Below are positions 8,304 to 16,530 of a DNA stretch of 32,833 nt, piece by piece (positions within the stretch are counted from its first letter, which is position 1; every line of letters starts with the position of its first letter). Below the pieces are notes generated by a model. That model was not told the DNA's origin. It worked only from the letters and a program-made list of their open reading frames with translations, and searched no databases. The stretch spans positions 1 through 32,833 of the forward strand of contig CAVARE010000073.1 of the NCBI GenBank assembly GCA_963591145.1, read 5' to 3'. The position numbers were made by a program, and so were the translations under genes. The DNA is from RGIG5612 sp963591145 (lineage in GTDB: Bacteria > Bacillota > Clostridia > Lachnospirales > Lachnospiraceae).

Positions 8304-10934
8304 CTATAGCAGCTGCTGCAGTTCATATAATGTATTAATTGCTTCAATTGGTGTTATCTTATCCAGATTAATACCTTTCAATTTCTTGTGAACTATATCA
8401 TCGGCTGTTGTTAAAACAAACTGGCCATTCTTATCCTGCGGTATGCTGAATGATGGCTGCGGTTTATACGTATTACCGCCTGATTGCTTAGGAATAATCG
8501 TGCCCTCAACTATATCAGCACTGGTAAGCTCAGTTACAATTTCCTTAGCTCTGTCTGTAATCTCCTCAGGAACTCCTGCCAGCCTTGCAACCTGAATACC
8601 ATAGCTCTTATCAGCACCGCCGCGGATGATCTTTCTAAGAAATATTATGTCATCACCCTGTTCCTTGACGCTGATACAGTAATTTTTAACGCCGTCAATC
8701 GTTCCTTCCAGCTCTGTCAGCTCATGATAATGTGTCGAGAAAAACGTCTTCGCACCACATTTCGATTTGTCTGCAATATATTCAACAACTGCCCATGCAA
8801 TACTCAGACCATCATAGGTGCTGGTACCTCTTCCTATTTCATCCAGAATAACCAGCGAGTTGGCCGTTGCATTCCTGAGAATATTGGCCACCTCGGTCAT
8901 TTCAACCATAAATGTGCTCTGACCGCTGGCCAGATCATCAGAGGCTCCCACTCGTGTAAATATTCTGTCGCATGTAGAAATATTAGCCTCTGCAGCAGGA
9001 ACAAAACTTCCTACACAAGCCATAAGGACAATAAGAGCAAGCTGCCTCATGTAGGTTGATTTGCCTGCCATATTAGGACCCGTGATTATACTTACGCGGT
9101 TATCATCCTGATCGGCAAATGTATCATTCGGAATGAACTGTCCGTCCCCGATCATGGCTTCAACTACCGGATGTCTTCCATCCCTTATATCAATAATTCC
9201 CTTTGAATTTATGTTAGGTCTTACATATCTGTTGTGCTCTGCCACATATGCAAGTGAGCAGAAGACATCTATTTGAGAAATAGCCCTCGCGGTTAACTGA
9301 ATTCTGCTGACCTGAGCGGCAATTGTTTCTCTGATTTCTGTGAAGATGTCATATTCCAAGGAGAATAATTTTTCCTCTGCACCCAGAATAACTCCCTCCA
9401 GCTCTTTTAATTCATCAGTTATATATCGTTCTGCATTAACCAATGTCTGCTTGCGGATATATCTGTCGGGAACCATGTTCTTAAATGAATTGGTAACTTC
9501 AATATAGTATCCAAATACCTTGTTGTATCTGATCCTTAATGATTTGATTCCTGTTGCCTCGCGTTCTTTTTCTTCTATCTGTGAGAGCCAGTTTTTGCCT
9601 TCTACTTTAGAGTTACGAAGCATATCAATCTTTTCTGAATAGCCGCTTTTAATTATTCCGCCATCCTTTATGGTGATAGGGGCGTCTTCAGTAATCGAAT
9701 CATCTATCAGCTTATACAGATCTTCAAGGCAATCCAGATCATTGCAGATTGACACAAGCAGCTCGCAATTAAATCCCTTAAGGATTCTTTTGATATGCGG
9801 AAGCATTTCAAGGGAATTTTTAAATGCAATAAGATCCCTGGGATTAGCCGATTTATAAGATATCTTGGCCAGGAGTCGTTCCAGATCATATATAGGATTA
9901 AGATATTCTCTCAGCTCGTCTCTGTCGATAAGTATGGAATTAAGCTCTTCTATGGCATCCTGGCGTTTTATGATCTCATCGGCGTCAATAAGAGGCTGCT
10001 CCAGAAATGACCTTAACAGTCTGGCGCCCATGGCAGTCTTGGTTTTATCGAGAACCCATAACAGTGAGCCCTTCTTGTTTTTCTCACGCATGGTTTCGAC
10101 TAATTCAAGATTTCTTCTGGTTGCATGATCAATGATCATGTATTTATTTGTAGAATAGGTTGTGATCCTATTTAGAAATTCAAGACTTGTTTTCTGCGTG
10201 TCATAGAGATAGGTAAGCAGTGCGCCTACGCAGGGAACTGTTCCTGAAAAATCATTCAGACCCAGCCCAGACAGGTCAATAACATTAAAGTGTTTCTTTA
10301 TGACTGCTTCACAGCTGTCTGTATCAAAATATGAATCCGGGAGATTGTAACATGTAATACCCAGCTTATCCTTTAGATAGTCGAAGTCAATCGGTGCCAT
10401 CATGAAGGCATGGTTTGATACAATCTCCGCAACAGAAAACTTATTTATCTCATCCATCAGGATTGATGCGCTGTCAATCTGCGTTGTAAGAAAGTCTCCG
10501 GTTGTTATATCAACCAGTGCTATGGCGTAGTAATCTGTTGCATAATAGATACACATGAGATAATTATTCTTACTCTCATCCAGGGCCATGTTATTAATAT
10601 TTGTACCCGGGGTAACGACCTTGATTACTTCTCTTTTTACGATTCCTTTGGCCAGCTTAGGATCTTCTACCTGTTCTGCGATGGCCACTTTATATCCTTT
10701 TGATACCAAACGGTTTAAGTAGCTGTCTACAGCATGAAAAGGAACGCCGCACATCGGTGCCCGCTCCTCCAGTCCGCAATCCTTACCGGTCAGTGTGATC
10801 TCCAGTTCTCTTGATGCAGTAAGCGCATCATCAAAGAACATCTCATAGAAATCTCCTAAGCGATAAAATAATATACAATCGTTATACTGCTTTTTAGTCT
10901 CAAGATACTGAGACATCATCGGCGATAGTGCCAT
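8304..10934 (-). CDS. mutS: DNA mismatch repair protein MutS
   Basis: MutS recognises base mismatches and small loops and, after ADP-ATP exchange, recruits MutL. The 876-residue protein shows the mismatch-binding N-terminus with DFYEMFFDDA (the F-x-E wedge) and APMCGVPFHA. The connector, core and clamp domains follow. The C-terminal ABC-type ATPase has Walker A GPNMAGKST from about residue 619, the signature-like GASDDLASGQSTFMVEM, Walker B LVILDEIGRGTSTYDG and FFSTHYHEL. The length is typical of bacterial MutS1. The chosen ATG at 10932-10934 has AGAGG 11 bases upstream. The later Met codons at residues 6 and 7 lack any site, so a 35-base overlap with miaB is likely real. Confidence 0.98.
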   Translation of the reverse strand: MALSPMMSQYLETKKQYNDCILFYRLGDFYEMFFDDALTASRELEITLTGKDCGLEERAPMCGVPFHAVDSYLNRLVSKGYKVAIAEQVEDPKLAKGIVKREVIKVVTPGTNINNMALDESKNNYLMCIYYATDYYAIALVDITTGDFLTTQIDSASILMDEINKFSVAEIVSNHAFMMAPIDFDYLKDKLGITCYNLPDSYFDTDSCEAVIKKHFNVIDLSGLGLNDFSGTVPCVGALLTYLYDTQKTSLEFLNRITTYSTNKYMIIDHATRRNLELVETMREKNKKGSLLWVLDKTKTAMGARLLRSFLEQPLIDADEIIKRQDAIEELNSILIDRDELREYLNPIYDLERLLAKISYKSANPRDLIAFKNSLEMLPHIKRILKGFNCELLVSICNDLDCLEDLYKLIDDSITEDAPITIKDGGIIKSGYSEKIDMLRNSKVEGKNWLSQIEEKEREATGIKSLRIRYNKVFGYYIEVTNSFKNMVPDRYIRKQTLVNAERYITDELKELEGVILGAEEKLFSLEYDIFTEIRETIAAQVSRIQLTARAISQIDVFCSLAYVAEHNRYVRPNINSKGIIDIRDGRHPVVEAMIGDGQFIPNDTFADQDDNRVSIITGPNMAGKSTYMRQLALIVLMACVGSFVPAAEANISTCDRIFTRVGASDDLASGQSTFMVEMTEVANILRNATANSLVILDEIGRGTSTYDGLSIAWAVVEYIADKSKCGAKTFFSTHYHELTELEGTIDGVKNYCISVKEQGDDIIFLRKIIRGGADKSYGIQVARLAGVPEEITDRAKEIVTELTSADIVEGTIIPKQSGGNTYKPQPSFSIPQDKNGQFVLTTADDIVHKKLKGINLDKITPIEAINTLYELQQLL

Positions 10935-12342
10935 AATAATAAAAACCTCTTGCTTCGTCTAAATGAACATTAACAATTTTTCCGATAAGATCACTGCTGC
11001 CCTTCATATGTACTGTGCTGTTGTTAGAGAGCTTGCCGGTAACCAGTGAGGAATCCTTGGTATTGACATCTTCAACCAATACAGGAAGAATCTGTCCTTC
11101 ATATTTTTTTGTCTGTTCCTGTGAGATCTTAGTGACAAGATCCAGCAGTCTCTTGAATCTTTCATCTACAATTTCCTTCGGAATCTGGTTATCCATGGCA
11201 GCAGCTCTGGTGCCTGATCTTTTGGAATAGATAAAGGTAAATGCACTGTCGAATCTTACCTTTTCAACTACATCCAGCGTCTCAAGAAAGTCTTCCTCGG
11301 TCTCACCGGGATAGCCTACGATAATATCAGTTGTAATTGATACACCTGGAATCTCTCTTCTGATTTTGTCTGCAAGTGCCAGATAGCCTTCCTTGTCATA
11401 ATGACGATTCATTTCCTTTAAAATACGGCTGCTTCCTGACTGCAGCGGCAAATGCACATGCCTGCAGATCTTTGGATTATCACGTATTACCTCTATCAGT
11501 TCATCTGACAGATCCTTAGGATGCGATGTCATGAATCTTACTCTTTCGATGCCTTCGATTTCGGAGACTTTCTTAAGAAGCTGAGGAAATGAAATATCTG
11601 CTTTATAGGAATTAACATTTTGTCCTAACAGCATAACCTCTATTACGCCGTCCTTGACCAGCTGTTTAACCTCATTGATGATCTCTTCCGGGCATCTGCT
11701 TCGTTCTCTGCCTCTTACATAAGGAACAATGCAATAGCTGCAGAAATTATTGCAGCCGAACATAATATTAACGCCGCATTTAAATGAGAATTTTCTGGAT
11801 GACGGAAGATTTTCGACAATCTTATCAGTTCCCTGCAATATCTCTGTCTGATTTTCATCCTTGGCAAAATAAAGGAAAAGGAGTTCAGCCAGTTTATATA
11901 TATTGTGAGTTCCGAAAATAATATTTACATGTCTGTAGCTTTTTCTGATAGTTTCAACGACATGCTCTTCCTGCATCATACATCCGCATAGAGCAATGAC
12001 CATTTCAGGATTTTTCTTTTTAGTTGTTTTTAATGCACCCAGTCTTCCGTATACACGTTCATTTGCATTCTCACGGACAGTACAGGTGTTGTAGAGCACA
12101 AAATCAGAATTCTCGCTGTCAGATTCCTGATAGCCTATATCAAGAAGAATCCCAAGGAGCTTCTCTGAGTCCTTGGCATTCATTTGGCATCCGAACGTAT
12201 TAATGCAGCATGTGAGAGGCCTTCCGAGGGCGGCTGCTTTATCAGAAATGATTCTTCGACATTCATTTACGAAGAAATATTGTCTCTCAGGCTCACTCGA
12301 AGGAGCCTCATCCAGTATATTTTGTATTAAATCTATATCCAT
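10900..12342 (-). CDS. miaB: tRNA-2-methylthio-N6-dimethylallyladenosine synthase MiaB
   Basis: MiaB is a radical-SAM methylthiotransferase that converts i6A37 to ms2i6A37 in tRNA. The 480-residue protein has the N-terminal MTTase domain with cluster ligands Cys52 (NTFGCQMN), Cys87 (NTCTVRENA) and Cys121 (CGCMMQ). The radical-SAM motif CNNFCSYC has Cys197, Cys201 and Cys204, followed by YVRGRERSR. A C-terminal TRAM RNA-binding domain spans about 410-475. An N-terminal extension of about 45 residues precedes the MTTase domain. Only a weak TAAGA precedes the ATG. A hairpin lies in its leader at 12358-12387. It overlaps mutS by 35 bases. Its substrate is made by MiaA, encoded further along the same run. 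Confidence 0.97.
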   Translation of the reverse strand: MDIDLIQNILDEAPSSEPERQYFFVNECRRIISDKAAALGRPLTCCINTFGCQMNAKDSEKLLGILLDIGYQESDSENSDFVLYNTCTVRENANERVYGRLGALKTTKKKNPEMVIALCGCMMQEEHVVETIRKSYRHVNIIFGTHNIYKLAELLFLYFAKDENQTEILQGTDKIVENLPSSRKFSFKCGVNIMFGCNNFCSYCIVPYVRGRERSRCPEEIINEVKQLVKDGVIEVMLLGQNVNSYKADISFPQLLKKVSEIEGIERVRFMTSHPKDLSDELIEVIRDNPKICRHVHLPLQSGSSRILKEMNRHYDKEGYLALADKIRREIPGVSITTDIIVGYPGETEEDFLETLDVVEKVRFDSAFTFIYSKRSGTRAAAMDNQIPKEIVDERFKRLLDLVTKISQEQTKKYEGQILPVLVEDVNTKDSSLVTGKLSNNSTVHMKGSSDLIGKIVNVHLDEARGFYYYGTIADDVSVS

Positions 12343-12357
12343 AATAATCTTAAGTCA

Positions 12358-12387
12358 GATTGCATGATGCCGATGACATAAGCAATC
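12358..12387. repeat. Inverted repeat in the miaB leader
   Basis: The left arm GATTGCATG (12358-12366) pairs with CATAAGCAATC (12377-12387), allowing a two-base AA bulge and a ten-base loop. It lies between the hypothetical gene at 12420 and the miaB start at 12342, so the RNA hairpin would form in the miaB leader or intercistronic region. No T-tract follows on either strand, so it does not look like an intrinsic terminator. It could be an mRNA processing or stability element, or chance. Confidence 0.35.
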
Positions 12388-12419
12388 CTTATAATTAACA
12401 TTTTAAAGCCTTGATCGGG

Positions 12420-13565
12420 CTAATAATAAATATAATATGCATCATTAAGTTCACAGGAAAGAAAATACATCTTCTTTTCCTGCAGCAGCAGATTCAACTT
12501 GGGATATGAGTAGACCTTCATATATTTGCCGTTAAAAGATGACAAAATAAATAGCTTTCCTACCTGATCCTCAAATATTGCATCATAAAATGTTATGTCA
12601 ATTTCAGCCTTTTTTAAATTAACAAAGCTGACATTTTTTTCAGATTTCTTTCTTACATAAGGAATATTATTGATGACATAGGTGATATAAATATCAGAAA
12701 GGTCAGTTCCTTTAATGTTATATTCAAATCTTTCAGCGGTATTGTGGTTATAAAAGATACACTTTGTGGTGTTCTTCTCTGTATTAATAACGCAGAAATG
12801 AATATAATCGCCAGTTACCTTTGGTCTTATTATATGACTGTCCAGATAAGATGATTCGATCAGTTCCATATCCACAGAGTCAGTTGCCAGCGTAATATCT
12901 GCGATGAATTTGGCAGCAGTTGTAATCTGTACGCTCTCAATGAAGGCTTCGTCCTTGTACGTCGGATTCAATCTGTCATCCTCAAGGTACGAATATCCGG
13001 TCTTGATCATTATTTTATTTTCAGAAATCGGTACAATGATGTCTATGCCGTTGTTAAGGAAATTGGTTTCTGTTACAGACGTTTCCTTGTATGTCTCGAC
13101 ATTATATAAAGACAGGCTGAATTCAATATTGCCTATCATATTCTCGCTGGCTTCACTGCGCTGTATCTCACCCTGCAGCAAAATGGTTGTCTCGGTTAAT
13201 ATAAAAACCTTGACTCGCTTGCTTTGATCTAAAACTGCTCTGTTATCGACAAAGGTACATATAGTGGTCTGAGTATCCGATTTGATAACATATTTGATGA
13301 TGGAGAATTCTATCCTCTCGTCATCTAATTGAGTATATGAGGCAAAATATATATCCTGGCTATTCCATATGCAGTTTATAATCTCAACGACGTCACTTTT
13401 TTTCTGGTTAGGAAGAATCTCTCTGACCAGATTTTTCGCAGGATTATAAAGCTGAATATGATAGAGATTTCGATTGCTCATATCATGGTAATATTCTGCT
13501 ATATAATCACCAATCACAGCTATGTTATATAAATTTTCCTTGTAACTGATTAATGAAATATCCAT
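12420..13565 (-). CDS. Hypothetical protein, 381 residues, possibly beta-propeller-like, with its own promoter
   Basis: I do not recognise this protein. It has no signal peptide, no clear membrane helix, no nucleotide-binding loop and no cysteine clusters, so it is probably a soluble cytoplasmic protein. The sequence is rich in I, Y, N and T and reads as repeating beta strands with aromatic turns (for example LYNIAVIGDYIAEYY and LFILSSFNGKYMKVYSY). That would suit a WD40-like or other beta-propeller fold, but this is a weak inference from texture. It is separated from its neighbours by 77 and 111 bases. The upstream gap carries a strong promoter placed so close to the ATG that the transcript may be nearly leaderless. 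No Shine-Dalgarno is visible, and an in-frame TAA lies just upstream, so the ATG at 13563-13565 is the first possible start. Confidence 0.8.
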   Translation of the reverse strand: MDISLISYKENLYNIAVIGDYIAEYYHDMSNRNLYHIQLYNPAKNLVREILPNQKKSDVVEIINCIWNSQDIYFASYTQLDDERIEFSIIKYVIKSDTQTTICTFVDNRAVLDQSKRVKVFILTETTILLQGEIQRSEASENMIGNIEFSLSLYNVETYKETSVTETNFLNNGIDIIVPISENKIMIKTGYSYLEDDRLNPTYKDEAFIESVQITTAAKFIADITLATDSVDMELIESSYLDSHIIRPKVTGDYIHFCVINTEKNTTKCIFYNHNTAERFEYNIKGTDLSDIYITYVINNIPYVRKKSEKNVSFVNLKKAEIDITFYDAIFEDQVGKLFILSSFNGKYMKVYSYPKLNLLLQEKKMYFLSCELNDAYYIYY

Positions 13566-13574
13566 AACTTGGGA

Positions 13575-13603
13575 AGTTTAGCATAATATAATATATGTGT
13601 CAA
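13575..13603 (-). promoter_or_regulatory. Sigma-A type promoter of the hypothetical gene 12420-13565
   Basis: On the minus strand a perfect TTGACA (13598-13603) is separated by 17 bases from TAAACT (13575-13580), and the -10 is preceded by TG-N, an extended -10 element. Transcription would be expected to start near 13568, only about three bases before the ATG at 13565. Confidence 0.65.
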
Positions 13604-13676
13604 AATGCATTGTGGATCAGTATTTATGAAATAATCACTGCATGTCCTCAGCAATATAATCTCACTATTTTACAAT

Positions 13677-15260
13677 CTACCTCAAAGGTCTGTAAAAACC
13701 GCATATTTTTTCAAATATTTTTATGCCATCTATTGCAGCACTGGTGATTCCGCCTGCATATCCTGCACCTTCACCTGCTGGGTATATACCTTTAATATTT
13801 GCCTCCAATTCTTCATCCCTGAGGATCCTTATAGGAGACGAGGTTCTGGTTTCTATCGCGGATAGAATTGTATCAGGATTATCAAAATCCTTTATTTTAT
13901 GAGCAAATGTATGCATTGCCTCTTTGATATTCTTAGATATATATTCAGGTAGAATATTATTGATATTTCCAGCAGCTGTAAGGCCTTTATGCACAGGCGT
14001 TATCGAACCGTACTTGTCAGACGGTTTATTATTTTCAAAATCAGACAGTAACTGGCTCACTATCATACCGTGACCTTCTTCATAGGTTTTCTTCTCCAGC
14101 TCGCGCTGAAATCTGATATTTTCAATAGGATCATCAGATGGATTAACTGCCATAACTATCGCAGAATTGGCATTTTTAGAATCACGTCCTGAATAACTCA
14201 TTCCATTGACGCATACATGCCCCGGCTCCGAAGACGAATTGACCACATATCCTCCCGGGCACATGCAGAATGAATATACACTGCTTCCGTCAGATGTCTT
14301 GCATGCCAGCTTATAATCGGCAGCAGGCAGTATTCCTTCATCAATGTCGCCGTATTGGGATTTATTTATCATAGCTTGATGATGTTCAACTCTGAGCCCT
14401 ACTGCAAATGCTTTGGCTTCAACCGACAGATCCGACTCGTTTATAATATACTCAAATGTATCTCTTGCTGAATGTCCTATCGCAAGGACAATAACATCGG
14501 CAGGAATGTATTGACCATCTGCCAGATAAATACCCTTCACGAATTTATTTTTGATATCAAATCTCGTAAAGCAGGAATTAAATCTGAATTCACCGCCTTG
14601 ATCTATTACGAATTTCCTCATATTCGAGACAATATTCATAAGCACATCAGTACCCAGATGCGGCTTGTTGATATATAAGATTTCATCCGGAGCACCATTA
14701 TCCACGAAGGTTTGAAGTACCAGGTTGTTTCGGCCCATCGGGTCATTTACTCCGGTATTTAATTTGCCGTCAGAAAATGTTCCGGCGCCTCCTTCACCAA
14801 ACTGGATATTGCTATCAGGATCCAGCTCACCGCTGTTCCAGAATTTTTCTACAGTTTTAATACGATCTTCGACGCATTCACCACGCTCTATAACAATCGG
14901 TTTGTAGCCTTCTTTTGCGAGAAAATAAGCACAAAAAATCCCGGCGGGACCGCTTCCTATTACAACGGGTTTATAGTTCAATGCATGACCGCCGTGCTTA
15001 GGATAAACGTATTTTTTGTTTTTTGATCTGCTTATATTCGCATTATGATTTTTCTTCAATATAAGCTCTTCGCAGGTTGTATTCGCATCAATTGCATAGA
15101 CATAGCAGATATTGGCTTTATCCCTGGCATCTATAGACTTTTTTATAATAACAAAATCAAGAAGCTTCACATCTGAAATGTTAAGCTTCTTGACTATAGC
15201 TTTTCTTAAATCATCCTGAGAATGATTTATATTTAATTTTATCTGATTGATTCTGATCAT
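13677..15260 (-). CDS. FAD-dependent dehydrogenase, COG2509 type
   Basis: A 527-residue flavoprotein of the uncharacterised COG2509 FAD-dependent dehydrogenase family. A small alpha/beta N-terminal domain of about 95 residues (DDLRKAIVKKLNISD) precedes the dinucleotide-binding fold. The FAD P-loop is VVIGSGPAGIFCAYFLAKEG (99-118). Further family marks are the FGEGGAGTFSDGKL stretch, a cysteine-containing CMCPGGYVVNS segment and the C-terminal PAGEGAGYAGGITSAAIDG flavin-binding region. The start overlaps the stop of the upstream flavoprotein gene by four bases (ATGA), so the two are translationally coupled. The physiological substrate is unknown. Gene order suggests it acts with or near the HI0933-type flavoprotein. 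Confidence 0.85.
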   Translation of the reverse strand: MIRINQIKLNINHSQDDLRKAIVKKLNISDVKLLDFVIIKKSIDARDKANICYVYAIDANTTCEELILKKNHNANISRSKNKKYVYPKHGGHALNYKPVVIGSGPAGIFCAYFLAKEGYKPIVIERGECVEDRIKTVEKFWNSGELDPDSNIQFGEGGAGTFSDGKLNTGVNDPMGRNNLVLQTFVDNGAPDEILYINKPHLGTDVLMNIVSNMRKFVIDQGGEFRFNSCFTRFDIKNKFVKGIYLADGQYIPADVIVLAIGHSARDTFEYIINESDLSVEAKAFAVGLRVEHHQAMINKSQYGDIDEGILPAADYKLACKTSDGSSVYSFCMCPGGYVVNSSSEPGHVCVNGMSYSGRDSKNANSAIVMAVNPSDDPIENIRFQRELEKKTYEEGHGMIVSQLLSDFENNKPSDKYGSITPVHKGLTAAGNINNILPEYISKNIKEAMHTFAHKIKDFDNPDTILSAIETRTSSPIRILRDEELEANIKGIYPAGEGAGYAGGITSAAIDGIKIFEKICGFYRPLR

Positions 15261-16525
15261 AATATCAAAGACTGGCGGGTCTTAAGCGCCTTACCGCAGA
15301 TTGCTGCCGTACTAAATGCCCACTGAAGGTTATATCCGCCGCATATTCCATTTACATCCAGAATCTCTCCGGCGAAAAACAGTCCCTTTACAATTCTGGA
15401 TTCCATCGTATCTGGATTTATCTGGTCTGTAAATACACCGCCGGCCGTTGTCTGAGCATTTTCAAACGGCATCAGCTCATACGGATGAACCTGGAACAGC
15501 TTAATGACTCTTGCCAATGCCAGGCACATTGCATCAACAGACGAATTGTCCCTGGAATAAGAGTATTGACGCATAACTGTCGCCACTACGTTTTTATTAA
15601 GAAGTCCTATCAGCATCCTGTCATAAGGCTTTATCTCCTTATTCTTGCCGGGAATAAGCTGAAAATTCTTATACAGGATATTAACGAGGTCATACATTGC
15701 AATATCAGGCAGAAAATCGATTGTGATTATAGGCTGCTCGCCTATAGCCAGCATATAGCCAATAATTGAAGAAATCTGAAACGTCGGAATGCCGGATATG
15801 CCATAATCTGTAAATTGAATATTGCCTTGAACGCTTACATTCTGCTTCCCTGCAGAAAACGACAGTCTGCCATCGGCTCTGGTGCCTTTCAAATATTTAA
15901 ATATATTATCTGTACATCTTATTCCGCATAATGCCGGGATCGGGTCAATTATCTCATGCCCGAAGACCTCTGCCATTTTATATCCGCTTCCGTCATTACC
16001 AGTAGCAGCGCCTGACATGCCGCCAGTAGCAATAACCAGATTATTGCATTCATATCTGGAATCTACAATAAATCTGGAATCCTTTTTCTTAGTGATAGTC
16101 TTAACATCATGGCCTGTAACGATCTCAATGCCCAGATCTTCACATCTGCACTTAAGAAGCTCGAGAACCGAAGAGGCCTGCTCTGATTTCGGATAAATAT
16201 ATCCGTTCTTATCTGTACATAAAAGTCCCATATCTGCGAAGAAATTAATCGTATCCATGCAGTCAAACTGAGACAGTACCTCTGTATAAAAAGACGGATC
16301 ACCGGATGTCATATATGGAATCAGTCCTTCAGGATTGCTGTCGAAAAGACTGACCGTTGCATTAACGTTAGTTAAATTGCAGCGGCCATTACCAGTCGAT
16401 AATATCTTTTTACCGACCATATTATTATGTTCCAGTATAAGAATTGTATTATTTTCGGTTTTTGATTGAATGGCGGTGCATAAACCTGATGCACCGCCTC
16501 CAATGATTATAATATCATAAAACAT
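15257..16525 (-). CDS. NAD(P)/FAD-dependent oxidoreductase, HI0933/BaiN/YhiN family
   Basis: A 422-residue flavoprotein of the HI0933-like family (PF03486), whose members include BaiN-type proteins. The substrate is unknown here. The FAD-binding P-loop is IIIGGGASGL at 6-15, followed by the family signature GKKILSTGNGRCNLTN (38-53), LVIATGGMSGAATGNDGSGY, and the C-terminal GLFFAGEILDVNGICGGYNLQWAFSTA, which closes the FAD site. The gene starts 5 bases after the EF-G-like stop and overlaps the COG2509 gene by 4 bases, so the three genes probably share one transcript. Confidence 0.92.
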   Translation of the reverse strand: MFYDIIIIGGGASGLCTAIQSKTENNTILILEHNNMVGKKILSTGNGRCNLTNVNATVSLFDSNPEGLIPYMTSGDPSFYTEVLSQFDCMDTINFFADMGLLCTDKNGYIYPKSEQASSVLELLKCRCEDLGIEIVTGHDVKTITKKKDSRFIVDSRYECNNLVIATGGMSGAATGNDGSGYKMAEVFGHEIIDPIPALCGIRCTDNIFKYLKGTRADGRLSFSAGKQNVSVQGNIQFTDYGISGIPTFQISSIIGYMLAIGEQPIITIDFLPDIAMYDLVNILYKNFQLIPGKNKEIKPYDRMLIGLLNKNVVATVMRQYSYSRDNSSVDAMCLALARVIKLFQVHPYELMPFENAQTTAGGVFTDQINPDTMESRIVKGLFFAGEILDVNGICGGYNLQWAFSTAAICGKALKTRQSLIL

Positions 16526-16530
16526 TTATT

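Noticed and set aside
8484..9059. 191-codon plus-strand open frame
   Set aside because: It lies wholly inside mutS on the opposite strand, and its translation has no family features. mutS in this stretch encodes the Walker A and B region, so the frame is a shadow.
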